Below, one piece after another: positions 10,536-21,297 of a stretch of 64,000 nucleotides of DNA. The stretch covers positions 62,001 to 126,000 of the forward strand of contig JAKSZP010009198.1 in assembly GCA_022478985.1 (NCBI GenBank), in the 5' to 3' direction. How positions within the stretch are numbered: position 1 is the stretch's first letter; each line of letters opens with the position of its first letter. The translations under genes were made by a program, and so were the position numbers. A model generated the notes under the pieces. It saw only the letters and a program-made list of their open reading frames with translations. It was not told the origin of the DNA and ran no database searches. Source of the DNA: Massospora cicadina. Lineage: Eukaryota; Entomophthoromycota; Entomophthoromycetes; Entomophthorales; Entomophthoraceae.

Positions 10536-11238
10536 GGGAAATGTTGGTCATTTACACATTTCCGATGATAATAAGGATGATTTAAAAGATACAAACGTTT
10601 TATTAGCCAAAAGACCCTGGCCAATCCTCAGTGGAACCCTGCAAATCGAGGTAACACTATTATGAATACTAAATGGGCAATTAGCATGAAGTCGGGCAGT
10701 CAAATTACTCTAACCACATAAGGGATCCTGGGGAGTCCATTGGCAGTTTCTCCCCCTGCCACGTCCAATTCCCTTCAAACACCTAATCGTGGTCCATCCC
10801 CTTTTATAGGCGTGGCGGAGGTCCCCCAAGGTGAAATAATTTTAGCTAACAGGGATTGGCTAATATCTATTAAATCATTAAACCACGGGTACATCTTGCT
10901 GAAAATTTACTCCCCATTCATCGTATAGCCAAAAGGAAGTGAGTTATCTGAGCTTCAATAGGCTGAAATCACATAATTCCTTAATTGGAATGTAACAAGA
11001 CGTTCAAAATTATCATTAAATTCCATTCAATCCTCAATGCAGTTTTCATGCTGGCTGGTTCATATATTGAGAGGGCTCATTTTTTTCCTGATCCCTGCGA
11101 CACTTAATAAAACTAAAAAACCTAAAATTTCCAGTTTTTAGTGTCTATTTAATTTAACTAAGTGGTTTTAATCCTCTCATTTGTTGGAGTTTAGGCTTTA
11201 ACGCACCTAAGTGAGCTTCTCTTATCCTAAATCCAACA
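10536..11238 (+). repeat. G1 5' LTR, part 2 (right of LINE L2)
   Basis: Continues the LTR from GGGAAATGTTGG and ends CTAAATCCAACA at 11238, matching the 3' LTR end at 17152. Together with 5190-5252 it makes 766 bp. The stretch AATAAAACTAAAAA near 11105 could be a polyadenylation region, because the same block is kept in the 3' LTR and in the solo LTR at 28294. Confidence 0.93.
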
Positions 11239-11240
11239 AG

Positions 11241-11250
11241 TGGTGCTCAC
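11241..11250 (+). promoter_or_regulatory. G1 primer-binding site
   Basis: TGGTGCTCAC lies two bases after the LTR end. It starts with the TGG expected to pair with a tRNA CCA end, so the primer tRNA would end GTGAGCACCA. G2 has the same ten bases at 23926-23935. The tRNA species was not identified. Confidence 0.75.
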
Positions 11251-11299
11251 TACTTGGGGTAGTACACCACAATAATTTTAAAAAATTGGAATGTGTTGG

Positions 11300-12712
11300 G
11301 GTGAATAAAACTTGCAACCTCCCCTTTGCTGTCAAACCCCAGATAGTTGCCCTTGAACAACAACTAGCAAGCGCTTTATCAAGACTTAAAAAGATCAAAC
11401 AGCGCGCATTCAAATGTCCCTTGAGGGATAAGTTCAGCCCTGGCAAGAATAGTATTGCTTCGCTCTTATACATTTATGAAGCAGCCATGGAAGGGGCGAC
11501 TGACCACCAGAAGGTTAAGAACATCCTTCCTCGTCAGGTCACTTGGCCCAAGAACTGAGGGTCCCTTATATGGATACCCTACACACCTGGGCTGAGGTTT
11601 AAGAAGCTCTTATAGCGGAATTTATCCAAACAGAGTTTAACTAGGGAAAAACAGGCTTTTATGCGCTTTAGTATGTATGAAGGTGAGCGGATCTCTCTCT
11701 TTGCTGAGCATTTCTATCTTGCTTTTCAGAGGTTATCAGCATCTAACATGCTAAACCTGGATGATGCCATCGCATCTATGTTATCTGGGTTAGCTTTCCA
11801 ACCTTTGTTAGCTCAGCATATTATTTACCTAAAGCAAACTTTTAAAAACGTCTGTGACATAAAAGAGGCCTTGTTAGATGTTGCTGATTTGTATACCTGT
11901 GCAATAAACATCAAAGCTGTTTAAACCCCCAGGTTTGGACTATTGAGGAGTGCACAACTGAAGCCTTAACAGAAGAGGCTATATTGAGCCCCTATGCGGA
12001 TTACTAATCTGAGCCTACCACTAGCGATGCAGCTCTTACCTGATCTTCCTTTGCCCAGCCAACCTGAGGTTCTCAAACCAGTAAATAAGAATTCCTCCTC
12101 ATCCATGGGGCAACGCTCCCAAGCCTCACCTTGCCACCACGATTATCTTATGCCATCTAACAAACCTCTTCAAGTTGTTCACAAGCCTGCTCCTAAGCCT
12201 AAACCCCTTTCTCAGGTGACATTCACCCCAAACCAACAATGGTTTAAGGAACAGGTCTCTAAAGCTAAACCATCTGTTTCCCCAAGGCTCACAGCCACTG
12301 ATCAACCCAAAGCTGGAGGAGTTAAAGCAATCACCTCTACGATGTCATCTTTTCCAGACACTTCTAATTCAAAACCTGTAGCTATGAGGAACCCAAACCT
12401 CTCCCTTCAGTGACAGTTGCTCCTGACAATCAGGGTCTCAACGAGAAGGCTGCTCAAGCTAAGCCGCCTGTTCTTCCAAGGATCATCACTGTGGATGGGC
12501 CCCCGCTACTAAACTTATGGCCTCCTCAGACTTTTCTTCTAACATTCACCAAATTTATGTGGACAACCCTTCAGATGACGAGTATGAAGGGGGTTATGAG
12601 GACGTTGGCTATTATGTTCTAGGAGCCCCTGTTGAAGTAGGTATACCAGATCTGCTGAACCCTGAAGGAATAGTTAAAGTCCTGATCCCTCAAGAAACCT
12701 ACTTTAATTAAG
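11300..12712 (+). pseudogene. G1 gag polyprotein remnant
   Basis: Structural protein of the retrotransposon particle, now in several frames. Visible blocks are IVALEQQLASALSRLKKIK (coiled-coil-like, near 11345), LYIYEAAMEGATDHQKV, and 11661-11924 MRFSMYEGERISLFAEHFYL with LLSGLAFQPLLAQHI-like capsid-type helices. A Pro/Lys-rich spacer (about 12000-12420) with repeated AKPxVxPR-type segments follows. I see no CCHC knuckle in this copy. The position between primer-binding site and protease makes the assignment secure although the sequence is poorly conserved. No start codon can be chosen with confidence, because the open frame begins within the LTR. Confidence 0.7.
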
Positions 12713-12892
12713 TGCTGGGGTGCCCTGATATTATTGATACCTCTAGCGATGCTGACCAGTTATTGCCTCGCTGATCCGACCAATTCATCATGCTCACACC
12801 CTACAGTCCATTAAAGATAACTACCCTGAGACAGTGAAAAATCTTGCCTCTACTCTCCGTCTTAGGGAAGTATTAGCTCTCCCCCTAATTTT

Positions 12893-13293
12893 GGCGGGAC
12901 CATAACTAAGGTAGAGGTTGCTGTTCAAAAAGTCCGAGTTAAGTCTATCTTGGACACTGGATATCCTGTGAACGTTTTCTCTTCCAAACTGATCAAGAAG
13001 ATTATGCTGGCTCCTGATCTTGAATGTACGCAGGAGTTTGGAACAGCGGGTCCCAACAACACCCATGCTATTGGAGTCTACTCCTTCTTGAATATTTGGA
13101 TTAAAAAGCTCATATTGTCAGCTCCTGCTGTGGCCTTGGATAATAACGCCTACTATATGCTTATTGGTACACAGCTTATGATTGAGTATGACAGTATAAT
13201 CAACATGAAATGGGGTTACCTCTCTCTACTCGATTATGAAGTTTCTCTACTCTCCACAAATGAAGAACCCATAAAAAAGAATACTCCTGCTTA
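12893..13293 (+). pseudogene. G1 aspartic protease
   Basis: Retroviral-type protease that matures the polyprotein. SILDTGYPVNVFSSKLIKKI near 12944 holds the catalytic D-T-G. HAIGVYSFLNIWIKKLIL and MLIGTQLMIEYDSI near 13155-13200 match the second half of the domain, including the hydrophobic-Gly element (LIGT). G2 carries the same protein with DNG in place of DTG. The open frame 12950-13294 ends at TAG; the upstream part is in another frame. Confidence 0.8.
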
Positions 13294-13686
13294 GTTGAAT
13301 ACCCTTCCTCTGATTTAAATTATTCTACACGACCTCTGGACAAAACACAAAAAATTTGCCTGAATTGGTGGACGCTTCAGAGGGCATTCCCTATTATGCT
13401 TCAGAGGAAATAGTAATCAAGGCTGGTGAACAACGGGTGGTCGCTACCAATATTACTTTACAGATCCCCTGAGCCTGTCTTCTGCACATAATGAGCATTG
13501 ATGGAGTAAGCTCTTTAGAACCCCAGGAATTACCAGGTATACTAGACCCCGCCTATCAACAACCCATTAACATCCTATTGGGTACCTAACTAATAAAACC
13601 ATCTTTGCCAAAAAAAACATTAAGAGTTTGGGAAAGTTCTTCCAACTCCCATCAATGAGATTAATAGTGTCCACTTTATTGGGTCG

Positions 13687-14660
13687 ATGTTGGATATGAG
13701 TTTACCCACTGACCAGATGGTGTGTGCTCTGCCTAACGTCCACATCTCAGATGAACTAACCCCAGAAGAGCTTAAACAAGTTCATTCTCTACTGGATACA
13801 TATAGTGATATTTTCTCCCAGACTGACACAGATTACAGGCATATGAAAGAATGGAGCCACTCCATTGATGTTGGTGATGCCCAACCTATTAATTCTAAAC
13901 CTCACCATAAGTCCAAGGTTAAAGAGCAACAAATGAGGCTTGAACTCAAGCAGCTGTTAGAAGCTGGGTTATTATTAGCATCCCAAAGCCCTCAGGAGTC
14001 TCTTCTCTTGTTGATCAGAAAAGAAGAATGGAGGTCATCAGGTAGTGATGGACTACCGTAAACTAAATTACCTCACTAAAAAAGACACCTATCCTATCCC
14101 CCCGCATAGATAATGCACTTGCACTACTCTACAGCTCAAAATACTTCTCATCCATGGACTTGGCCAGTAGATATTGGCAAATGAACCTCTCTCCCCAAGA
14201 TCAGGAGAAATGCGCTCTTATTTGCAATGAAAAGCTTATTTCAGCCTACCTGCTTACCCCAAGGGCTGTACAATGTGCCGGTATCCTTCCAACATGCAAT
14301 GGATCACATTCTGAGGGACCTCATGCTAAGCTGTGTGATTTTCTATCTCGATGACATCACCATCTTTTCTGCAACGTTCACTGATCATATCTCAAATTTA
14401 AAAGAAGCCTTTCAACGCCTGCGTGCTTATAATATCAAGTTGAAACCGTCAAAATGTCCCTTCTTCCAAAAGAAGCTAGATTTCCTCAGATATGCTATCT
14501 CCCAAGAAGGGATACAGCCTTTACAAGGTAAGCTCGAAGATATCTCTAAAATGCCTGCCCCTACAAACCTTCAGGACATTCAGGTATTTTTGGATATGAT
14601 GGGGTATTAAAATCAGTTCATCCTCAAGTTCGCTCAGCTAAGTGAGCCTCTCATTTGACT
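13687..14660 (+). pseudogene. G1 reverse transcriptase
   Basis: The palm domain is recognisable across several frames: LTPEELKQVHSLLDTYSDIF at the N-terminus, VMDYRKLNYLTKKDTYPIP near 14043, SSMDLASRYWQMNLSPQD near 14150 (first catalytic Asp), CLPQGLYNVPVSFQHAMD near 14253, and VIFYLDDITIFS near 14337, where YLDD carries the catalytic pair. FFQKKLDFLRYAISQEGI follows. Frame changes at about 14050, 14100 and 14230, and stops at 14061 and 14610, disable it. Confidence 0.87.
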
Positions 14661-14661
14661 A

Positions 14662-15185
14662 TTGCCTAATAACACCACTTTTAATTGCGGTAAAGAACAA
14701 ACAGCTGATTTTGAAACGTTGAAGCAATTGTTACAACAACGGCCTATCCTATGTCACCTCGATTATAATAAAACTTTTATCTTGTTTACCAATGCCTCAG
14801 ACTACGTCATTAGGGCCATCCTAGCCCAATTGGATGAAACTGGCGTAGATCATCCTGTATCCTATTTCATTAAGATGCTATCAAAGGCGGAACGCAACTA
14901 CAGCGTCACAGAGAAGGAGTGCCTTGCTGTTTTATTAACTGTATAACATTACAGTCCTTTTTTGTATGGCACTACTTTCAATGTGGTTACCAAACCACGC
15001 TTCCCTGAAATAGTTACAGAGTATAAAGGATCCTACTGGGCGGTTAGCATGATGGGCTTTAAAGCTCCAGCATTATGACACAAAGATTGAACTCCGTGCT
15101 GGAACCTGTCAAATGAACGTTGATGAATTAACTCGTCTGCCCATTCTGCATTTGGATAATATTGAGGCGGAAAGGTTACATAATT
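14662..15185 (+). pseudogene. G1 RNase H
   Basis: FILFTNASDYVIRAILAQLD near 14776 aligns with the usual TDASD start of gypsy RNase H. The first catalytic Asp has become Asn (GAT to AAT), a transition. Then HPVSYFIKMLSKAERNYSVT and EKECLAVLLTV follow. Further pieces near 14960-15130 (FNVVTKPR, then LQHYDTKIEL-like) lie in another frame. Confidence 0.8.
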
Positions 15186-15299
15186 TCTTAGTGACCCCGA
15201 TAACTGGGAGGATGAGGATTAGCCTATACAGAAGATGTTAGCCCGGCACTCCTGAAATACCAAAGTGGAGATTGGGAAGTTGTATAAGCAGGTGGGGGC

Positions 15300-16385
15300 A
15301 AAGTAGTTGCTTATCTACGGCTTTTGGAATGTGTACCTGTTATTATGGAGGATCACTCTATTCTAGGTTATTGGGGAGTGAATAAAACCTATGAGTGGAT
15401 TAGGGAGCGGTACTATTGGAAAGGAATCATGGAAACTATTGTTGAAGTCTTGGATGACTGCCTCACATGTAAGAAGCAATCCAGTTTCAAAGCTAAATAC
15501 CAATATCAACCCACTAACCCTCAACAGTTGTTCCACACAATCAGTCTAGATGTAGTAGGTACCCTCCCACAGACTACCAGTGGGAATAAATTTATCCTAG
15601 TAGGTATTGAACAGTTTACTAAGTGGGTTGAAGCCGTGTCACTCCCTGCACAAACGGCCAAGGCCACCGCAACATTTTTACATAAAAATATTTTCACCCA
15701 CTATGGTTATCCTCGAGTACTACTCTGTGATAATGGTAAGAACTTCACCTCCAGAGTAATCAAGATCCTGGATAATCCTATGAGGACCCAACAGCTTTTT
15801 TCAGCCCCATTTAATTCCTCTACCAATGAACTGCAAAGAAAGCCAATGGAAACTTGGTTTCTATCCTGCATAAAATGGCCTCATTTGATCCACTTCACTG
15901 GGATTAATTCCTAGCTAGTGCTCTTATGGCATACCATATTAGCTATCACAAGTCCTGAAAATGTCCCCATTCCATGTTCTGTATGGGCGGGAACAGGGAT
16001 ACCCGCCCTTTTAGCTAAGGATGTTTTTTCCTCTAAAGTTGAGGAACCTGAAAAAGCCATGAGAAGATTGGCCAACGTATCATTCAGCTTCAATATGAGG
16101 GTATGATGAACTTAGCTAAAACGGTTAAAAAGAGGGATAAGTGGCAAATGAGTTTCAGGCACCCCTAACTTCCTTCAAAGTGTCTGACTTAGTCCTATAT
16201 TACCATAACCGCATCACATCCAGAAGTAGCAAGCTTAGATCTATTTAGGAGGGTCCCTTCACTATCACCTACAAGAGAGGTGATGAGTATTCTATAAAAT
16301 CGTTAGCTACCAGTATCACCATAAATTGGGTACATGGCCGCTTCCTACGGCCCTATTCTCCCCCTAACATTCTTGAGGTAGGTGA
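15300..16385 (+). pseudogene. G1 integrase with GPF-type C-terminus
   Basis: Integrase joins the cDNA to the genome. The N-terminal zinc-binding region shows GYWGVNKTYEWIRERYYWKG and CLTCKKQSS near 15370-15480. The core shows ISLDVVGTLPQTTSG (first Asp, near 15541), KWVEAVSLPAQTAKATATFL and VLLCDNGKNFTSR (second Asp, near 15717). The Glu region is broken. Near 16251-16385, in another frame, GPFTITYKRGDEYSIKSLA and VHGRFLRPYSPPNILEVGD form a GPF/Y-like module that runs up to the 3' LTR. There is no chromodomain. Confidence 0.85.
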
Positions 16386-17152
16386 TGTTAGACATTTGCC
16401 CTCACAGCTCCAAGAAAAGAATTTTTTAGGTTGAAATGGGCTGACGCAGGGAAATGTTGGATATTTACACGCTTCTGGTAATAATAAAGGATGATTTAAA
16501 TGATATGAACGATTTTATCGGCCAAAAGACCCTGACCAAACTCAGTGGAGCCCCACAAATCGGGATAACATTAATATGAATATTAAATGGGCAATTAGCA
16601 CGAAGTTGGGCAGTTGAATTGCCCCAACCATGCGAGGGAACCTAAGTGAGTTCATTGGCAGTTTCTCCTCCTGCCACATCCAAGTCCCTTTAATAACCTA
16701 AGTGGGGACCACCCCCTTTTATAAGCATGGTGGAGGTCCCCCTAAGATATAATTTTAGCTAATGGGGATTGGCTAAAATTTATTAAATCGTTATCCCATT
16801 GGTACATCTTGCCAAAAATTCACTCCTCATCTGAAGTACAGATAAAGTGAAGTGATTTTTCTGAGCTTCAATAGGCTGAAATCACATAGTTCCTTATTTG
16901 GAATGTAACAAGACGTTCCAAATTTATCATTGAATTCCCTTTGACCCCAATGCAGTTTATATAATGAATGATTGGATATTGAGAGGGTTCGTTTTTCCCT
17001 GATCCCCACAACACTTAATAAAACTAAAAAGACCTACAACTTTCTAGTTTTTAGTGTCTATTTAAATTAAATTATATGTTTTTAATCCTCTCATTTGTTG
17101 AAGTTTAGGTAAGAACGCACTTAAGCAAGCTTCTCTTATCCTAAATCCAACA
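16386..17152 (+). repeat. G1 3' LTR
   Basis: 767 bp, TGTTAGAC to CCAACA, preceded by the purine-rich TTGAGGTAGGTGA. It preserves the L2 empty site. It differs from the 5' LTR at many positions, showing long residence. Confidence 0.93.
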
Positions 17153-17157
17153 ACATC
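17153..17157 (+). repeat. Target-site duplication of G1 (right), ACATC
   Basis: Exact copy of 5185-5189, directly after the LTR end. Confidence 0.9.
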
Positions 17158-17487
17158 TCCTGTAACAATCAATCAAGAGCCCTCTATACAAGACTCCTCA
17201 TTTACTTGAGCCATTTTTAGGCCTGATTGAGCCCTAGTAAGTTCTAAAACCTTCACTCAGCCACTTGTCTCAGCCCATCCATATGCTGATAACCCAATCA
17301 GCTTTTACCATGATCCTGGAGATTACTTGGAGGAATAAAATGAGTTTATTTTTACTGTTCCCAACATTAGCAAAGCTTATATACCTTGAAATATATCTTA
17401 ATTTTAAATATGAAGCCCAATTTCCATCTCAGTATCATGCTCCCCACCCTGATGCTGACATGTTCCATAAAGATCACAAAGATTCCA
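17158..17487 (+). mobile_element. H2, second segment (between G1 and G2)
   Basis: Resumes H2 after G1. 17400-17470 reads EAQFPSQYHAPHPDADMFHK with H following, which aligns with IPQHFYIPHPDGNFLCTQHH read from H3 (minus strand, near 26330). This shows that the 330 bp between the two gypsy elements are H2 and not host DNA. It is cut at 17487 by the G2 LTR. Confidence 0.7.
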
Positions 17488-18600
17488 TGTTAGATTTTGG
17501 TAGTTGACTCAAGTAGTAAACCCTTTGAGAAGCTATTAATGCTGATAGATTACTACTAGAGCTGAATTCCTTGATCCTTCCTGATTCATCCACATAGTCT
17601 GATATTATTTCACCTTAAACTGCCTTCATTATATCGCCTCCTTCCCAATTATCAGTGCTATTTATAGCTATGATATAGTTATTTATGCCCAATTAGAAGG
17701 CCACTTGGTTTAAAAGTGGCTTGGCAGCAATAAAATATTTGAAACACCTAAATCTAGTGCACCAACATTTATGCGCTGAGGCGGAACCTCGGTTTGAAAA
17801 CATATAAAATTCACTTATATTGCACTAAGAATGGATAGCCTGAATAGGGCTTACCTAGTGCTATGAGAGGCCTGCTGACGTCCTGATTTTGGGGTGCAGC
17901 ATATTTTATATTTAATTATCTTTTTTCCCATTTTTTATTCATCAAAATATGACATAGCTTTAACTGAGCTGGTTTTGTGCAATTTGCGTTGATTAAATGT
18001 CATTATTACACCTAAACTCCTCCCAATTATGAGAGTAAGATTTTTTAAATTGGGAAATACAATTCGTATCTTGTCAATTCTTAACCTGAATTGACTTGGG
18101 GATTTATTCATAGCATTGCCATGACCAGTAGAGGATTTGAAGGATATAAATGAGCTCATCTAATGATTAGTTCAGCCAGGAGATTCTTGATTGGTTTATT
18201 ATACCAGCGCCTAGATGATTAATAAAAGTCATCATCATTTATCCCTTTTTCTTTAACTATTATCATTTTATCATTTGTTGATCATAGGTGTCATCTATTG
18301 TCCATCTTTTGTCTCTGTCTGTTATCTACTATCTATGTTAGATAAGTTGTATGAATATTATACTCCCAAAAAGAGGTACTCTTCTCATATAACTGCCAGA
18401 GAAGTTGTCCCAATTGAATAAAAGTATTTTCTTTTTTAGTTTATAAAAACAGAAGGTCTCATATTTTTATAGTCAGTAAATTTAAGAATGGTGAGCGTAC
18501 AAGAGTTACTTGGCCTTTATTGAGGATTTTCAGAGAATCTACTTTCTGATCATGAGCATTATTTTTCTATAAATGTTTTATTAACAATTTCTCTTGTTAA
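17488..18600 (+). repeat. G2 5' LTR, part 1
   Basis: Begins TGTTAGATTTTGG and aligns along its length with 40416-40966 plus 48068 onward. It is interrupted at 18600 by L3. The last 18 bases (18583-18600, AACAATTTCTCTTGTTAA) are the left target-site duplication of L3. Confidence 0.9.
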
Positions 18601-18805
18601 CTTTTCTTTCTCGTTGCAAACACTTTTGCGACCCATTCAATTCAAGACTAAATCTAGTTTGATAATCTCATAGAGGGGATTAGTTTGCGCCCATGTCTGG
18701 GAGCAGTTGGGCAAGCAAGGCAAGAGGAGCAGGCGGAAGGCCCGCGGCCTCTAACGTTTGAAAACGCCCTGGAGAATCCGGTGGAATAGAAAAAATCTAA
18801 AAAAA

Positions 18806-20109
18806 CTGGCGGTCACAATTTCCCCGGAGATACTCGTGTGGCAAGCATGATGCAACCAGTACATCAACACGCCACATTCCCAGCCACTTTCATTGGTGGA
18901 ATTTGGAGTCCGTGTGTATCTGGACATCCAAAAAACGGCCCTATGGGAAAAATTTTGTGAAGATATACACAAAATTTTCCTGACCGCGGTGTACGTTGCA
19001 CCTCACTCCATGTCATGCGGTTGGCTGGACCTAGGTTTCAAAAGCAAAATAGCAGCAGATGAGGCTGCAGCAGTGCGCATAGTGGTCGACCTCCCCAAAG
19101 GGCAACGGGTCATCAAAGCTAAATGCACCAGATGACAAAATCAAACCAAATTTTCCTCACATTTGACTTTTTGCCTACTACGGTAAAACATGACATTTTG
19201 GAGCAACACCTGAAAGATGGTCTCACCATATATGGCGAAATACAATCTTTCAAAATGCAATGTTTCATGCTGATGCCACACCTGTGCACCAGCAAAGCCA
19301 TTGCAGTTCTGACCCCAACTGAGGAGATCGCGAAGGACCTAACCCAGATCCCGCACTCCACCTTTATTGACATCACAGGGCACACCACCCACCCATTCTG
19401 GGTAACCGTGGACAGCGCGCCCCACATTTGCACCCACTGTGATGCGTTCAGCCATAAGGTGCATGCATGCCCCATCAAAGAGGGCGTCACATTCCAAGAG
19501 CACCCCTCAGCAGCTATGGCCAGCGGAGAGGCGCACTACAAACCAACCGCAAGCACCGAGGAGGCTTTCCCGTGGGGAGCACAAGGCTGCTACCTATTGG
19601 TAAAGCCATTTCCCCACAGGATCAGAAGAAGGCCAAGCAGGCTCATAGGACCGCGGCCAAGGAAGCGGCCAAGGCCACCACCACCATCCCACACTCACAA
19701 CGCCAGGAGGACATGGAGACCTTCGCGGTGGAAGCAACTTGGGAATCCATCACCCAATCAGATTGGGAGGCCCATGCTGAATGGGCCACTCAATCCAAGG
19801 ATCTAATGGGAGATTCGATCTCACCCAATTGCTGCACCCAAGCCCCGGTCAAAACCAACTTGGGACCTATCCCAACTGAAAAATTTTTTTGCCCCACTCA
19901 ACAGTGCACCGAACTTATCTGCACCGCAAAAAATTCGTCCAACGTCGGGAAAACAAAAAGCGAAGGCCAAAGCCAACGCGACTCTTTCCACAAAAATTAA
20001 CAAAAACCCCAATAGCATTGCTGCTAATACCCATGCAGCTGTGAAAGCCCATGGGGACCTGGAAGAGGCTGGTGGCTTGGGGGCCCACCCCCTTGCACCT
20101 AAGGTGCGA
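18806..20109 (+). pseudogene. L3 ORF1: gag-like protein with CCHC zinc knuckle
   Basis: Counterpart of L2 ORF1. The start codon is CTG where L2 has ATG. An early TGA (CGA in L2, near 18848) and a one-base deletion near 19132 (AGATGACAAA against AGATGGACAAA in L2) break the frame. From 19123 a 227-codon frame holds NQIFLTFDFLP, ILEQHLKDGLTIYGEIQSF and HPFWVTVDSAPHICTHC, continuing DAFSHKVHAC, so the C-x2-C-x4-H-x4-C knuckle is complete. The C-terminal Lys/Ala-rich part is shifted in frame after 19600. At 20107-20109 it has CGA where L2 has the TGA stop; the next shared stop is a TAG about seven codons on. Confidence 0.85.
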
Positions 20110-21297
20110 TGGGGGAAACCTTTACTCTAGGGATGCTGAATATTGCTGGACTCAAGGCCTCCCCATCCCGGGCTAGGAAACTGAGTTTTTTACAAAACAA
20201 TTTACCCGTGGATATCCTGGCCATCCAAGAGCCCCACTGTCCACGAGGTTCTGAGGAAGCTTGGAAAACAATGCTCCTACCATCCCTATCCTTTTTATCA
20301 AAGCACTGTGGGGTGCTAATTCAGAAAAACAATTTTTTCAAATTTACATCTTCAAAACATTCCTAAATGGCTGAGTGCTCGTTGTCACCTTCTCATGGGC
20401 TGATGTTGCACACACAATCGTCAACATTTACACCCCAAACGTTGCACAAGAGCGTCGGGAATTTTTCTCATCAGTCAAATCCCTCCCGCTACCCCCAATT
20501 CTTTCCTAATTGGTGACATGAACTGTTGGCTAACCTCACCAATGGACCGGTGGCCGCCCTCACCCCACGCCCCACAGGGTCAAGTAGAACTATGTGTTCT
20601 AAAAGCCACCCTTGGGTTAATGGATGTGCTGCCGCAACATGCCCCACTGCTCGAAAACATGACGCGTCCCCACGTCCACAACAGCCAATTAAGGTCCATG
20701 ACCCGCATCGACCTTATTCTAGCATCAGCGAAATTCCAACCCCACATCTCCCACTTCAAAACAACGAAAATGGAATTCTCTGACCACCGACTGGTCTCGA
20801 TAACATACCACTTACCTGTCACAGTTGCAAAGGCCCCACATTGGTGTAAAATCCGCCCCCTCAGAGCTCGCGTCGCCAGGATTTTCCACGTGGGTGGAAG
20901 AGGCAACTTTGGCAAAATTGTTTGTTGCACTGTTTTGCGTGGACCCCATTTCCACATGGGCAACTTTCAAAGAAGACACCATCCGCCACTATCGCCATCT
21001 CTCATCCAGATGCTCACAAGCCACATCGGCGGTTATATTGCGCGCACTGGCAGAATTGGCCCACTTGGAGTCCAACATTCCAGCCTCAGGATATAGCCCT
21101 GCGTGGGGCCAGAAGTGGGTGGAGGCAGCCGCCCACCTCAACGCACTTGAAAGGCAACACAAACATTGGGTTTGTGTCCAATACAGGGCCACATGCATCA
21201 CTAAAGGCGACAAGTGCACTGCATACTTCTTCAAAAAAATTTTGCACCACGCCAGAGTGTGGCCTGCACACAGGTGTGAAGATCGGATAATTCTATT
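20109..21297 (+). pseudogene. L3 ORF2, part 1: AP-like endonuclease and linker
   Basis: Starts ATGGGGGAAACC as in L2. LNIAGL and VDILAIQEPHC (catalytic Glu) are intact up to a one-base loss near 20355. The shared TGA lies at 20372-20374. Later pieces are VNIYTPN (NIYAPN in L2), GDMNCW at 20512-20529, MTRIDLIL near 20698 and FSDHRLVSITYHLP near 20778, so the Ser-Asp-His signature is kept. A further frame change near 20860 precedes the linker (STWVEEATLAKLFVALFCVD). Confidence 0.87.

Larger units (their letters stand above)
5190..17152 (+). mobile_element. G1: Ty3/gypsy LTR retrotransposon
   Basis: The element has two LTRs (766 and 767 bp once LINE L2 is removed from the left one), a perfect 5-bp target duplication ACATC, a primer-binding site, and gag, protease, RT, RNase H and integrase in Ty3/gypsy order. 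The integrase is followed by a GPF-type motif and no chromodomain is visible. The LTRs differ from each other at many positions and every ORF is broken, so the insertion is old. It sits inside H2. L2 inserted later into its 5' LTR. Confidence 0.93.

Noticed and set aside
18000..18600. Possible host promoter or intergenic DNA between G1 and L3
   Set aside because: The whole stretch aligns with the right-hand G2 LTR (48068-48664), so it is LTR.
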